Shown in pieces: positions 54,282 through 62,621 of a stretch of 64,000 bases of DNA. The notes beneath the pieces were generated by a model. That model was not told the DNA's origin. It did not search any database and worked only from the letters and a program-made list of their open reading frames with translations. Position 1 is the first letter of the stretch. Each line of letters starts with the position of its first letter. This DNA comes from Pontiella desulfatans (GTDB taxonomy: Bacteria > Verrucomicrobiota > Kiritimatiellia > Kiritimatiellales > Pontiellaceae): NCBI RefSeq assembly GCF_900890425.1, contig NZ_CAAHFG010000003.1, positions 496,001 to 560,000 of the forward strand, in the 5' to 3' direction. The translations under genes and the position numbers were made by a program.

Positions 54282-55331
54282 ATGAAACGATCGAATTTAA
54301 TGGTGGGGTTGCTGAGCCTGCTGGCGGTGTTTGCCGTGGCGGCGGCGTTCAAGGTGGCGCAGACGGTGGTGATCCCGCTGATGATTGCCTGGCTGCTTTC
54401 CTACATTTGCGGCCCGGTGGTCAACTACCTGGTGCATAAGAGGGTACCGCTGGGCTTGGCGGTCTTTTTCGTGTTGGTGCTGGTACTTTTCGTCTGCTAC
54501 CTCGGCGGCGTGTTCCTGGGGGGGCGCGTGCGCGATGTGCTGTCGGAGTCGCCCCGCTACATTTCGCAGCTCAACGCCATCTATCAGGATGCCACGGCCA
54601 ACCTCGACCTGCCGGAGGACTATCTGGCCGACATCAACTGGACGCAACAGCTCGGCCCGAAGGTGGCGGCGATGTCGGTTTCGGTGGCGGGCTTCATGGG
54701 CAACTTCCTGGGCAAGCTGACGTTGGTCTTGATCTTCCTGGTGTTCATGCTGCTGGGCAAACCCTACTTCAAATACAAGGTGGCCGCCGCGTTTCCGGCC
54801 AGGCAGGCGGTTCAGTTCACGGAAATGACGGCCTCGATCTCGAAGCAGATCGGGCAGTATCTCGTCGTCAAGGTGGCCATCAGCGGAACAACGGGGGTGC
54901 TGGTTTGGTTGGCGCTCACCCTGCTCCAGGTCGAATTTTCCCTGACGTGGGGGGCGTTGGCCTTTTTCCTGAACTTTATCCCGAGCATCGGATCGATCCT
55001 CGCTTCGATCCCCCCGATCCTGCTGTCGATCGTGCAATACTACCCCTCCGTATGGACACCGATCTTCACGGCCATTGTCCTGCTGCTGATCCAGATGACG
55101 ATGGGGAATGTGATTGAGCCGAAGATCATGGGCGACAGCCTCAACCTCAGCCCGGTCGTGATTCTGCTTTCGCTGATCTTTTTCGGTTGGATGTGGGGCA
55201 TGACCGGCGCGCTGCTCTCCGTGCCGATCGCCGCCGCCATCAAGATTGTCTGCGAGAACATCGACGCCCTCAAGCCCATCAGCATCCTGATGGGATCGGG
55301 CAAGCAGTTCATGAAGGATCATGGAGCCTAG
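54282..55331 (+). CDS. AI-2E family membrane transporter
   Basis: A 349-residue membrane protein with about eight helices. GALAFFLNFIPSIGSILASI and the later NVIEPKIMGDSLNLSPVVIL are the family signatures. A soluble helical region lies at about 90-140. Family members export autoinducer-2 or act as ion/H+ antiporters, and sequence does not decide. AAAGGGG precedes the ATG. Its end overlaps the restriction-enzyme start, an unusual coupling for a transporter. Confidence 0.85.
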   Translation: MKRSNLMVGLLSLLAVFAVAAAFKVAQTVVIPLMIAWLLSYICGPVVNYLVHKRVPLGLAVFFVLVLVLFVCYLGGVFLGGRVRDVLSESPRYISQLNAIYQDATANLDLPEDYLADINWTQQLGPKVAAMSVSVAGFMGNFLGKLTLVLIFLVFMLLGKPYFKYKVAAAFPARQAVQFTEMTASISKQIGQYLVVKVAISGTTGVLVWLALTLLQVEFSLTWGALAFFLNFIPSIGSILASIPPILLSIVQYYPSVWTPIFTAIVLLLIQMTMGNVIEPKIMGDSLNLSPVVILLSLIFFGWMWGMTGALLSVPIAAAIKIVCENIDALKPISILMGSGKQFMKDHGA

Positions 55332-56187
55332 GTTGATGGAGGGCATCGGAATCCAGTCCAGGGAGCGCATGGCCATGGGCGTTCGGCGGGTTATTGCCGA
55401 GATGATGGATCGGGTGATGGAGGCGGTGCTGGTGGAAGATCCGTTCATTGCGGCCGACCACCATGCCGAGAAGACGCTGTATGCCGCATTGGTGCCGGAC
55501 GAAATTTTCAAGGGTTCGCATTTCGAGCGCCGCTTCGTGACCCGCTTCGGCGGCGTTTGGGAGGAATTGGCGAAAGTGGTGGCCAGCGAGATCCACGGGC
55601 ACTGTTCCATGGGGCATGTGGTGACCGGGTTCATCGGCAGCGAACGCCTCCGGCGGATCCAGGAGGTACTCGACAAGCTGGAGCACACGCATGCCGGGCG
55701 GAAACCGATCGATCCCGCGTGGAAGGAGGAGCTGGCCTACATCCGCCAGGGCAAAGGGGCCCCGCATCAGGTAAGCGTCCTGTGCGATATCTACATCGAA
55801 AGCGAATCGACCGGCGAAAAATATGCGTTCGAGCTCAAGGCGCCCCTGCCGAACAGCGACCAGTCGAAGGTCAGCAAGGAAAAGATGTTCAAGCTGCTGG
55901 CCATGGACCCCTGCGTGGTCGACCACGTCTTTTTTGCCCTCCCGTACAATCCGTTCGGCAAGCGGGAGGACTACGACTGGAGCTTCCCGAGCCGTTGGTT
56001 CAACATGCAACAGGATCCTGTGGTGCTCATCGGGAACGAGTTCTGGGACTTCATCGGCGGCGCGGGAACCTATGCAAGTTTTGTCCGGGAAATCAATGCC
56101 CTGGGGCTGGACTACAAGAAGCGCATCTACCGCGAATACCTCGGAATGGAACCGCCGTCCGGCTACAACGAGCAAGTGCTGAAATAG
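55321..56187 (+). CDS. TdeIII-like type II restriction endonuclease
   Basis: A 288-residue protein. VLCDIYIES (Asp156) and KYAFELKAPLP (Glu171, Lys173) form a PD-(D/E)xK nuclease site. The flanking motifs (LPNSDQSKVSKEKMFKLLAM; VFFALPYNPFGKREDYDWSF) match the TdeIII family, whose founding enzyme is reported to cut GGNCC. The specificity here is untested. A methyltransferase gene follows two bases later. The start at 55321 lies inside the AI-2E gene end; Met6 (55336) is an alternative. Confidence 0.82.
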   Translation: MEPRLMEGIGIQSRERMAMGVRRVIAEMMDRVMEAVLVEDPFIAADHHAEKTLYAALVPDEIFKGSHFERRFVTRFGGVWEELAKVVASEIHGHCSMGHVVTGFIGSERLRRIQEVLDKLEHTHAGRKPIDPAWKEELAYIRQGKGAPHQVSVLCDIYIESESTGEKYAFELKAPLPNSDQSKVSKEKMFKLLAMDPCVVDHVFFALPYNPFGKREDYDWSFPSRWFNMQQDPVVLIGNEFWDFIGGAGTYASFVREINALGLDYKKRIYREYLGMEPPSGYNEQVLK

Positions 56188-56188
56188 G

Positions 56189-57694
56189 ATGGAACAGGAA
56201 TCCAAGTTTACATTCGTGGATCTGTTCTCCGGTATCGGCGGCTTCCGGATGGCGCTGGCCGCCAACGGGGGGAGCTGCCTCGGCTTCAGCGAGATCAGCC
56301 GCGATGCGGTGGAAACCTACTGCGATAATTTCGCGGAAGCATCCGATGGCAACCTGGGCGACGTCCGAAAGATCGAGGCCCTGCCGCCCCACGATCTGCT
56401 GACCGCCGGTGTGCCGTGCCAAAGCTGGTCGATTGCAGGCAAAAACCTGGGCTTCGACGACGACCGCGGCCAGTTGTGGAACGATACGCTCTACCTGCTC
56501 AAACAGTCCCGGCCCAAGGCCTTCATTTTTGAAAATGTGAAGGGGCTGGTTGACCCGCGCAACGAGAGCGCCCTGGGGCACATTCTGGAGCGGATCCGGG
56601 AAGCGGGCTATCACGCCCGCCACCATGTCATCAATTCCTGCGACCATGGCGTTCCGCAAAACCGGGTTCGTGTCTATATCGTGGGTTTCAGGAACAAGGG
56701 CTGCTTTGAACGGTTCCGGTTGCCCCCGCCACTGGAGGCCCGAAAAACGCTGGGCGATTTGCTCGGGATCCAGACCCGGGTTCCTGCGGCGGCAACCGCT
56801 TCGCCGGGACGCGTCATGAGCCTTTCGAGCAAGAACGGTTTCAACGACTATTTCCTGTTCAACGACCTGCGCAACGGAGACACCACGATTCATTCGTGGG
56901 ATATCCTCGAGACCACCGACCGGCAAAAGCATCTTTGCCATCTCCTCCTGCAAAACCGGCGCAAGCGTGTTTATGGGAGGCTGGATGGGAACCCGCTGTC
57001 GTTGCCGCACTTCCAGTCGCTCGACCCAACGGTGGCGCTGGACGAATTGTTGGCCCTGGTGGACCTGGGCATTCTTGAGGCGGAGGAATACCTGTTCGAC
57101 GTGGCATCGCCCAAGCGGCATGCCTTGGCGGAAGAGGAGTCGATGGTGCTCGCCTGCGCGGCGGGCGGGCAGCTGGTCATCGATGATCTCAAGGGCAACC
57201 GGTCGCTCGGGTTGGGGCGGGGGGGGATTGCCCGGACCGTTGAAGCGCTGAAGGAAAAGGGAATCATCACCTGCCGGGAAATTCGCTACGACTTCAAAAA
57301 CACCAAGATCAGCACGGGACTCTTCGGGGTGAACCGGATCTTTCTGCCCAGCTCCGACCGCTTCCCCACGCTGGTCGCCAGCGATACCACCGATTATATT
57401 GCCCTGGACGACATTGAACCCACCACGACCGAAGACTATCGGCGACAGTTCCTTGAAAAGATCTACAGGTCGGGTAGGTTCCGGAGGATTTCCAAGCGGG
57501 AAGCCTGCCTGATGCAGGGCTTCCCTGGCGAATTCAGGCTGCCGGATGCCCGGGCCCGCTGGATGAAGCTTGTTGGGAACAGTGTTTCCGTTCCGGTGAT
57601 CGACATGTTATGCAAGGCGATTCTGGAAACCGGGGTGTTTGCCCCGAAAACGAAAAAACCGGGTTCCCGCACATCCGTGGCGGCGGGGTCCTGA
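56189..57694 (+). CDS. DNA cytosine-5 methyltransferase of the type II system
   Basis: A 501-residue protein. Motif I VDLFSGIGGFRMAL, motif IV GVPCQSWSIAG with the catalytic Cys, motif VI FENVKGL, motif VIII QNRVRVYIVG and motif X GNSVSVPVIDML are in order. It would protect host DNA at the site cut by the neighbouring nuclease. Between motifs VIII and IX lie about 260 residues, longer than in simple M.HhaI-like enzymes. This region includes a helical part (LDGNPLSLPHFQSLDPTVAL) and a winged-helix-like segment (GRGGIARTVEALKEKGIITC). Confidence 0.92.
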   Translation: MEQESKFTFVDLFSGIGGFRMALAANGGSCLGFSEISRDAVETYCDNFAEASDGNLGDVRKIEALPPHDLLTAGVPCQSWSIAGKNLGFDDDRGQLWNDTLYLLKQSRPKAFIFENVKGLVDPRNESALGHILERIREAGYHARHHVINSCDHGVPQNRVRVYIVGFRNKGCFERFRLPPPLEARKTLGDLLGIQTRVPAAATASPGRVMSLSSKNGFNDYFLFNDLRNGDTTIHSWDILETTDRQKHLCHLLLQNRRKRVYGRLDGNPLSLPHFQSLDPTVALDELLALVDLGILEAEEYLFDVASPKRHALAEEESMVLACAAGGQLVIDDLKGNRSLGLGRGGIARTVEALKEKGIITCREIRYDFKNTKISTGLFGVNRIFLPSSDRFPTLVASDTTDYIALDDIEPTTTEDYRRQFLEKIYRSGRFRRISKREACLMQGFPGEFRLPDARARWMKLVGNSVSVPVIDMLCKAILETGVFAPKTKKPGSRTSVAAGS

Positions 57695-57724
57695 TGAGGA
57701 TTTGATTAAACCGAGGATAGGAAT

Positions 57725-58594
57725 ATGGAATTACCGGACATTTTTAGAAGACCCGAAGTAAAGGAATCGATTGCGTTGGCGTTGAAGGAAGACCTGGGCG
57801 ACATCGGCGTGGACGTCACCACGGAGTCGCTGGTATCGGCCGAGGCCATGGCCGAAGCGCATCTGGTTGCGCGCGAGGCGTGCGTGGTTGCGGGGGTTGG
57901 CGTGGCGAAGGAGGTTTTCCTCCAGGTCAATCCGGAACTCGAAATCGAGGAGTGCGTCGCCGATGGCGATACCGTTTCCCCCCTGACCAATGTGCTGATC
58001 ATCAAAGGCTCGGCCAAAAGCATCCTGACCGCCGAACGCACCGCGCTCAACTTTATCCAGCGCATGTGCGGCGTGGCCACCATCACCGCCCAATATGTCA
58101 AGGCCGCCGGCAACCCGGCCGTCGACCTGCTCTGCACCCGCAAGACCACGCCGCTGCTGCGCCCGTTCGAGAAATATTCCGTCCGCTGCGGCGGCGGGGT
58201 CAACCATCGCTACGGCCTGTTCGATGCCGTGCTCATTAAGGACAACCATCTAGCTTCGTGGGAGCGCACCCACGGCATCGGCGTCGGCGAAGCCGTAGCC
58301 GCCGCCCGCACCAAATATCCCGACCTCAAGATCGAGGTCGAAGTCGATACCATCGAACAGCTCAAGGAGTCGCTCGAAACCAAGCCCGACTGGGTGCTGC
58401 TCGACAACATGCCGCCCAACGTCCTGCGCGAATGCGTGGCGCTCTGCAAGGGCATCTGCAAAACCGAGGCCTCCGGCGGCATCAACCTCAACACCATCCA
58501 CGACATCGCCCAGACCGGCGTCGATGCCATCTCCGTCGGCGCCCTGACCCACTCCGCGCCGTCCATCGACCTCGCCCTCGACTTCGTGGAATAG
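57725..58594 (+). CDS. nadC: nicotinate-nucleotide pyrophosphorylase (quinolinate PRTase)
   Basis: A 289-residue enzyme that makes nicotinate mononucleotide from quinolinate and PRPP in NAD synthesis. ERTALNFIQRMCGVAT, TRKTTPLLRPFEKYSVRCGG and HRYGLFDAVLIKDNHL are family blocks, with the active-site Arg, His and Lys residues. EVEVDTIEQ and LLDNMPP give the acidic Mg2+/PRPP site. GAGGATAGGAAT precedes the ATG. It lies upstream of the GxxExxY cassette and coaX. Confidence 0.95.
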   Translation: MELPDIFRRPEVKESIALALKEDLGDIGVDVTTESLVSAEAMAEAHLVAREACVVAGVGVAKEVFLQVNPELEIEECVADGDTVSPLTNVLIIKGSAKSILTAERTALNFIQRMCGVATITAQYVKAAGNPAVDLLCTRKTTPLLRPFEKYSVRCGGGVNHRYGLFDAVLIKDNHLASWERTHGIGVGEAVAAARTKYPDLKIEVEVDTIEQLKESLETKPDWVLLDNMPPNVLRECVALCKGICKTEASGGINLNTIHDIAQTGVDAISVGALTHSAPSIDLALDFVE

Positions 58595-58604
58595 GCGGGA
58601 ATTC

Positions 58605-58633
58605 ACAGGACTATTGATAACAGGACTATTTTT
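58605..58633. repeat. left 29-bp inverted repeat of the GxxExxY cassette
   Basis: This repeat begins ACAGGACTATTGATAACAGG and matches the reverse complement of 59461-59489 at 28 of 29 positions. It contains a direct repeat of ACAGGACTATT inside itself. It starts 10 bases after the nadC stop. Confidence 0.85.
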
Positions 58634-58668
58634 TTAAAGGGAATGTAGTTTGATCTAGGGAGACGTGA

Positions 58669-59499
58669 ATGCCGGTGCAGTGCCTATTCGATGTGAAGGA
58701 AATGTCGAAATCGCGTTTTCACGAAATTGACTATCAAGTGATGCGGCATGTGTTCGATGTCCAGAACGAGCTGGGGCGTCTGTATCACGAATCGATTTAT
58801 CAAGCGGAAGTTTCTGCACGTTGTTCGTCGGAAGGGATTGTCGTTGTTTCTGAAGGGGAAATCGTGGTGTCGTTGGACTCCTTCCGCAAGTCCTATTATG
58901 TGGATGCATTGATGAATGGCGGCGCATTATACGAACTTAAGGCGGTTGATAACCTTGATGGGAACCACGAATCCCAGCTACTTAATTATATGTTTCTCTC
59001 CGGGTTAAAGGAGGGGAAACTCGTGAACTTTGCATCGCCTTCGATTCAGCACCGTTTCGTGTCGACGACAGTGGGTTTCGCGGCACGCTTCGCTTTTTCG
59101 GTGGAGGAATCGGAATGGGATCAAAATTTGAAATCCAGTCAACGACTCTCGAGGATTGTAAAAATTATATTGGCGGAGTGGGGTGCCTATCTTGATGTCA
59201 ACCTGTATAGGGATGCTTTGGTACATTTCTTGGGTGGCGAGGAAAAAGTATGTTCGCCGGTAGAGATCATCATCGGCGATAGGACGGCGGGCCAACATAC
59301 GCTCCCGTTGCTAGGCGAGGCATTTTGTTTGCACGTTTCATCCGTTGTTCAGCATCAGAATCAATACCGGAAGCATCTAATGAGGTTTTTAGAACATACG
59401 AATCTAAACGGCATCCAGTGGGTCAATTTCAACCGTAACAAAATCCAATTAACCACCCTGAAAAATAGTCCTGTTATCAATCGTCCTGTAAAAAAATGA
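58669..59499 (+). CDS. GxxExxY-family protein, long form, in an inverted-repeat-bounded cassette
   Basis: A 276-residue protein after GGGAGACGTGA. NELGRLYHESIYQAEV (about 33-48) is the G...ExxY motif. YYVDALMNGGALYELKAVDN (about 77-95) gives Asp79, Glu89 and Lys91 of a PD-(D/E)xK nuclease fold. Known GxxExxY proteins are usually about 125 residues; this one has a further 140-residue C-terminal region with no recognised domain. The gene is enclosed by 29-bp inverted repeats, the right one being part of its own 3' end. It separates nadC from coaX. Its activity is unknown. Confidence 0.78.
   Translation: MPVQCLFDVKEMSKSRFHEIDYQVMRHVFDVQNELGRLYHESIYQAEVSARCSSEGIVVVSEGEIVVSLDSFRKSYYVDALMNGGALYELKAVDNLDGNHESQLLNYMFLSGLKEGKLVNFASPSIQHRFVSTTVGFAARFAFSVEESEWDQNLKSSQRLSRIVKIILAEWGAYLDVNLYRDALVHFLGGEEKVCSPVEIIIGDRTAGQHTLPLLGEAFCLHVSSVVQHQNQYRKHLMRFLEHTNLNGIQWVNFNRNKIQLTTLKNSPVINRPVKK
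59461..59489. repeat. right 29-bp inverted repeat of the GxxExxY cassette
   Basis: It reads inward as the reverse complement of 58605-58633 with one mismatch. It encodes the last residues of the GxxExxY protein and ends seven bases before the coaX ATG, replacing any ribosome-binding site there. Confidence 0.85.
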
Positions 59500-60239
59500 A
59501 TACCATTCTTGTCATAGATATCGGCAACACGAGCACTTCGATCGGCTATTTCCGCAACGGGAAGGTTTCCGGGGTGGGGCGGTGCGCTTCGCGCTTCAAA
59601 ACCCAGGAAGAGCTATTGCCGCTCATCTCAGCCAAGCCGGTGGACGGCGTGGTGGTTGCCTCGGTGGTTCCGCCGGTGAACGCGCGCTGGAAAAAGGTGC
59701 TCAAGGCGGCGGGATTGCCGAAGCCGCTGTTTGTGACGCACGAGCTGGAGCTGGGGGTGGCGGTCGACTACCCCAAGCCCGAACGAATCGGCGCCGATCG
59801 GTTGGCCAACGCCGCCGCCGCCGTGCGCCTGCTCGGAACGCCCTCGGTGGTGTGCGATTTCGGCACGGCGCTCACCTTCGATATTCTGGATCCCCAACGC
59901 GGGTATATTGGCGGGATCATCTGCCCCGGCCTGCCGCTCATGTTCGACTATCTGGCCGAAAAAACCGCGCTGCTGCCGCATGTGGCGCCTTCCAAGACCA
60001 AGGCCGTGGTCGGGCGCAATACCGAGCAGGCCATGCAGATTGGCGCTCGCCTGGGGTATCGCGGCATGGTGCGCGAAATCCTCGCGGCTTTGGAGGATGA
60101 CTTCGGGGTCGATCCGTTGCCGGTCTGTTGCACCGGCGGCTATGCCGGTTGGATTTTCAAGGACTGGGATGTCTCCGCAACCATCGATCCCAAGCTCACG
60201 CTGCGGGGGGTTGGCATTATTGGGGAGCTGAATTTGTAG
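59496..60239 (+). CDS. coaX: type III pantothenate kinase
   Basis: A 247-residue enzyme for the first step of coenzyme A synthesis. VIDIGNTSTSIGYF (N-terminal ATP/phosphate loop), PERIGADRLANAAAA, VCDFGTALTFDIL and GGIICPGLPLM are the family blocks with the catalytic Asp in ADR. The ATG overlaps the GxxExxY stop (ATGA). There is no ribosome-binding site, so translation may depend on coupling to the inserted gene. Confidence 0.93.
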   Translation: MNTILVIDIGNTSTSIGYFRNGKVSGVGRCASRFKTQEELLPLISAKPVDGVVVASVVPPVNARWKKVLKAAGLPKPLFVTHELELGVAVDYPKPERIGADRLANAAAAVRLLGTPSVVCDFGTALTFDILDPQRGYIGGIICPGLPLMFDYLAEKTALLPHVAPSKTKAVVGRNTEQAMQIGARLGYRGMVREILAALEDDFGVDPLPVCCTGGYAGWIFKDWDVSATIDPKLTLRGVGIIGELNL

Positions 60240-60358
60240 TTTTCTTTGGGATATAATTTTGCGGGTAATGTGTTGGAGGAGAAAATATTTGCCAGAGGCG
60301 GGAAATCCGGTAAATTTTGGTTCAAACTAACGATTAGACTAACCATGCGGGGTGGGGA

Positions 60359-61195
60359 ATGACTTCAAGCACGATCTATTTCAAGGAGCAACTGTCGGAA
60401 ACCGTGTACCTTATGCGGTTGGAGGCGCCGTTGATCGCGCGCGAGCGCCAGCCGGGGCAGTTCATCATTCTCCAGGTCGATGACGAGCTGGGGGAGCGCA
60501 TCCCCCTCACCATTGCCGATGCCGATCCCGAAGAAGGTTCCATCACCATCGTATTCCAGGTGGTGGGCCGAACCACCGAACTGCTGGCCCAGCTCGAAGT
60601 TGGGCACAAGGTTGCCGCGCTGGTGGGGCCGCTGGGCACCCCGACCCATATCGAAAACCTCGGTTCCGTGGTCTGCGTGGGCGGCGGCATTGGGATTGCG
60701 CCGCTGCATCCGATCGCCAAGGCGCTCAAGGCCGCCGGCAACCAAGTCACGATCATTCTCGGGGCTCGCAACCAGGAGCTGCTCATCCTGGAAGAGCAAA
60801 TGACCGATATCGCCGACGAGATCATCATCTGTACCGACGATGGCTCCTATGGCCGCAAGGCGCTTGTGACCGAACCGCTGGCCGAGGTCTGCGCACGCGA
60901 GAACAAGCCCAGCCTGGCCGTTTGCATCGGGCCTCCGATCATGATGAAGTTTTGCAGCTCCACCACCAAGGAGTTCGATGTGCCCACGGTGGTGTCGCTC
61001 AACGCCATCATGGTCGACGGCACGGGAATGTGCGGCGGTTGCCGCGTCACCATCGGGGGCGAAACCAAATTTGTCTGCGTCGATGGCCCCGAGTTCGATG
61101 GCCACCTGGTCGATTTCGATAACCTGATGATCCGGCTCGGCTCCTACAAGAAGCAGGAGAGCAACCACGTCTGCAGAATGGAGCAATACCGATGA
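60359..61195 (+). CDS. nfnA: NfnA-type ferredoxin:NADP oxidoreductase subunit (FAD, [2Fe-2S])
   Basis: A 278-residue flavoprotein. RQPGQFIILQVDD and ERIPLTIADAD form the FAD-binding barrel, VCVGGGIGIAPLHPIAKALK the NAD(P) domain, and DGTGMCGGCRV plus KFVCVDGPEFDGH the Asp/Cys ligands of the [2Fe-2S] cluster. In Nfn this subunit receives NADH electrons. Its stop overlaps the nfnB start (ATGA). The pair could instead be annotated as sulfide dehydrogenase SudBA, which is homologous. Confidence 0.88.
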   Translation: MTSSTIYFKEQLSETVYLMRLEAPLIARERQPGQFIILQVDDELGERIPLTIADADPEEGSITIVFQVVGRTTELLAQLEVGHKVAALVGPLGTPTHIENLGSVVCVGGGIGIAPLHPIAKALKAAGNQVTIILGARNQELLILEEQMTDIADEIIICTDDGSYGRKALVTEPLAEVCARENKPSLAVCIGPPIMMKFCSSTTKEFDVPTVVSLNAIMVDGTGMCGGCRVTIGGETKFVCVDGPEFDGHLVDFDNLMIRLGSYKKQESNHVCRMEQYR

Positions 61196-62613
61196 GCACG
61201 TTGACCCCCAAGGAACGCATGGCCATCCCGGCGCAGGCCATGCCCGAACAGGATTCCGTCGCCCGCCGCTCCAATATGGAGGAGGTCGCCCAGGGCTACA
61301 CCGCCGAACAGGCGAAGCTCGAAGCCGATCGCTGCCTGCAATGCAAGAACGCCCCCTGCATTTCCGGGTGCCCCGTCGGCATCGATATCCCCGGCTTCAT
61401 CCAGGCCATCGCCGAGGGCGACAACGCCAAGGCCATCGCCGTCATCAAGGAGAATAGCCTACTGCCTGCGGTGTGCGGCCGGGTATGCCCGCAGGAAACC
61501 CAGTGCCAGGCGCCCTGCACCGTGGGCAAGGCGCTGAAGTCGGTCGAAAAGGCCGTAAGCATTGGCCGCCTCGAACGCTATGTCGCCGACTGGGAGCGCG
61601 AGAACGGCCTGATCGAAGCCCCCGTTGCCAAGCCACCCACCGGCAAGAAGGTTGGCGTTGTCGGCACCGGCCCCGCCGGCCTCACGGTCGCCGCCGACAT
61701 CCGCCGCGAGGGGCACGACGTGGTGTTGTTCGAGGCGTTCCACAAGCCCGGCGGCGTCATGATCTACGGCATTCCCGAATTCCGCCTGCCCAAGAAGATC
61801 GTCCAGCAGGAAATCGACACGCTCGTCGCCATGGGCTGCAAACTCGAAACCAACTTTGTGGTCGGCCGCACGCGCAAGATCGACGACCTGCTGGAACACG
61901 ACGGGTTCGACGCGCTCTTCATCGGCACCGGCGCCGGCCTGCCGCGCTTCATGAACATCGAGGGCGAAAACCTCGTTGGCGTCTATTCCGCCAACGAATA
62001 CCTCACCCGCTCCAACCTCATGCGCGCCTACGACAAAGGGAACGCCTACACCCCGATCTTCGAATCCGAAAAGGTCGCCGTGCTCGGCGGCGGAAACGTG
62101 GCGATGGATGCCGCACGCACCGCCGTGCGCCTCGGCGCCAAGGAAGTGCACCTCATCTACCGCCGCACCGAGGTCGAAATGCCCGCCCGCGTCGAGGAGG
62201 TGCACCACGCCAAGGAGGAGGGCATCGTTTTCCACATGCTCGAAAACGCCCAGCGCATCCTCTCCGACGAGCGCGGCTGGGTGGCCGGCATCGAATGCCT
62301 CAAATATGAGCTCGGCGAACCCGACGACTCCGGCCGCCGCCGCCCCGTCGAAATCCCGGGTAGCGAATTCGAGATCGATGTCGATACCGTCATCGTGGCC
62401 ATCGGCAACGATTCCAATCCGCTCATCCGCCAAACCACCCCCGGCCTCGAAACCAACAAGTGGGGCAACATTGTGGTGGATGAAAACGGAAAATCCTCCC
62501 TCGATAAAATCTATGCCGGCGGCGACATCGTGCTCGGCGCCGCCACCGTCATCCTCGCCATGGGCGAAGGCCGCCGCGCCGCCGCCGCCATCAACGAGAT
62601 GCTCGCCGGGTAG
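61192..62613 (+). CDS. nfnB: NfnB-type NADPH oxidoreductase subunit / small glutamate synthase chain-like
   Basis: A 473-residue protein. Cysteine motifs RCLQCKNAPCISGCPVGIDI (about 43-62) and CGRVCPQETQCQAPC (about 94-108) bind two [4Fe-4S] clusters. GVVGTGPAGLTVAADIRREG binds FAD and VAVLGGGNVAMDAARTAVRL binds NADPH; YAGGDIVLGAATVILAMGEG closes the FAD site. With NfnA it can bifurcate electrons between NADPH, NAD and ferredoxin. The glutamate synthase catalytic subunit at 34 kb might also use it; this is inference. Confidence 0.9.
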   Translation: MSTLTPKERMAIPAQAMPEQDSVARRSNMEEVAQGYTAEQAKLEADRCLQCKNAPCISGCPVGIDIPGFIQAIAEGDNAKAIAVIKENSLLPAVCGRVCPQETQCQAPCTVGKALKSVEKAVSIGRLERYVADWERENGLIEAPVAKPPTGKKVGVVGTGPAGLTVAADIRREGHDVVLFEAFHKPGGVMIYGIPEFRLPKKIVQQEIDTLVAMGCKLETNFVVGRTRKIDDLLEHDGFDALFIGTGAGLPRFMNIEGENLVGVYSANEYLTRSNLMRAYDKGNAYTPIFESEKVAVLGGGNVAMDAARTAVRLGAKEVHLIYRRTEVEMPARVEEVHHAKEEGIVFHMLENAQRILSDERGWVAGIECLKYELGEPDDSGRRRPVEIPGSEFEIDVDTVIVAIGNDSNPLIRQTTPGLETNKWGNIVVDENGKSSLDKIYAGGDIVLGAATVILAMGEGRRAAAAINEMLAG

Positions 62614-62621
62614 GGCCGTCG

